From: Hydrogenovibrio sp.
GTDB taxonomy: Bacteria > Pseudomonadota > Gammaproteobacteria > Thiomicrospirales > Thiomicrospiraceae
Length of the DNA stretch: 44,193 bases
Reading direction: 5' to 3'
NCBI GenBank assembly: GCA_015484555.1
Contig: WFMZ01000013.1
Span: forward strand, 1 to 44,193
The notes below the pieces were generated by a model. It was not told the DNA's origin. It did not search any database and was given only the letters and a program-made list of their open reading frames with translations. The translations under genes were made by a program, and so were the position numbers. Below are positions 43,639 to 44,193 of the stretch, piece after piece (the stretch's first letter is position 1; each line of letters begins with the position of its first letter).

Positions 43639-44193
43639 ATGTTAAATATTAGAAAATTATCAGCAATCAATGCAGGGTTTGATGAAGAATTAGAAGCATT
43701 GTTGGCTTGGGAGTCGGTTTCAAACGAATCTGTTAATGATGTTGTAAAAGACGTTATTAAAAATGTACGTAAGAATGGTGATGCAGCCTTACTAGACTAT
43801 ACAGAACGCTTCGACCGTTTAACCGTAAAAAAGGGTGCTGATCTTGAAATTGCGAAAGAAAAGCTAAAAGAAGCTTTTGATCGTATTCCTGATGACCAAA
43901 GAGAAGGGTTGATTTTATCTGCCGATAGAGTGCGCAGTTACCATAAAAAGCAAGTCACAGAGTCTTGGCGCTTTACAGAAGCTGACGGTACGATGTTAGG
44001 CCAAAAAGTGACTCCTTTAGATAGGGTTGGGCTGTATGTACCAGGTGGTAAGGCCGCTTACCCATCTTCAGTTATTATGAATGCCATTCCTGCAAAAGTA
44101 GCCGGTGTTGAAGAGCTGATTATGGTTGTGCCTACACCTGATGGTGCTATCAACGATATGGTGCTAGCCGCCGCTTATATTTGTGAAGTAGAC
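43639..44193 (+). CDS. hisD: Histidinol dehydrogenase, 3' end outside window
   Basis: The first 185 codons are open to the window edge. The translation begins MLNIRKLSAINAGFDEELEA and includes VTPLDRVGLYVPGGKAAYPSS and MNAIPAKVAGVEE, which are HisD signatures (NAD-binding start of the catalytic domain). It would oxidise histidinol to histidine in two steps. Part of hisGD with the upstream gene. Confidence 0.95.
   Translation, partial: MLNIRKLSAINAGFDEELEALLAWESVSNESVNDVVKDVIKNVRKNGDAALLDYTERFDRLTVKKGADLEIAKEKLKEAFDRIPDDQREGLILSADRVRSYHKKQVTESWRFTEADGTMLGQKVTPLDRVGLYVPGGKAAYPSSVIMNAIPAKVAGVEELIMVVPTPDGAINDMVLAAAYICEVD

Overview
The window looks like a core-genome segment of a low-GC (by eye about 40%) marine gammaproteobacterium. 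Gene order (kdsC-lptC-lptA-lptB, mlaFEDCB-ibaG-murA-hisG-hisD, dapE beside a YffB-like reductase) is gammaproteobacterial. A probable delta-class carbonic anhydrase lipoprotein and a Pseudomonas-like DapD suggest a chemolithoautotrophic sulfur oxidiser of the Thiomicrospira/Hydrogenovibrio/Thiomicrorhabdus group. That placement is an inference. No prophage, insertion sequence or CRISPR array was seen.

Layout. 1-433: tRNA genes (Glu partial, Gly, Glu) and a terminator. 434-912: no convincing gene. 913-5442 (minus): a consensus promoter with Fur-box-like sites drives a porin; after an internal terminator follow an FMN-binding protein, a PepSY-type membrane protein, ExbB, ExbD and TonB. 5567-6904: rimO. 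6985-10608 (minus): a 1207-residue fusion of an NCS1 nucleobase-type transporter, a Cys-rich linker, PAS, GGDEF and EAL. 10832-24621 (plus): a deoxyinosine-type DNA glycosylase, the tRNA hydroxylase TrhP with a YfhL-type ferredoxin, a GST, an unknown secreted protein, a UbiA-family prenyltransferase, cysM, a CYTH phosphatase, a TolC-like protein, then a peptide-ABC/peptidoglycan-recycling cluster (binding protein, YkuD enzyme without signal peptide, two permeases, nagZ) and an MscS channel. 24726-30992: murB (minus), an NSS transporter (plus), then dapD, a small membrane protein, dapE, an ArsC/Spx-like reductase and the carbonic anhydrase (minus). 31113-32099: a VOC protein and hpf. 32308-35797 (minus): lptB, lptA, lptC, kdsC and a Ca/Na antiporter. 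35870-44193 (plus): a short DUF72 protein, mlaFEDCB, an ABC-2 exporter pair, ibaG, murA, hisG and the start of hisD.

Together, much of the window serves the cell envelope: peptidoglycan precursors (murA, murB, dapD, dapE), peptidoglycan recycling (peptide uptake, NagZ, YkuD enzyme), LPS transport (lpt genes, kdsC) and outer-membrane lipid asymmetry (mla). The most unusual items are the transporter/c-di-GMP fusion, the candidate muropeptide-recycling operon lacking its own ATPase, the Fur-linked porin/flavin/TonB operon lacking a TonB-dependent receptor, and an 18-19 bp motif present three times, two of them next to a small hairpin.
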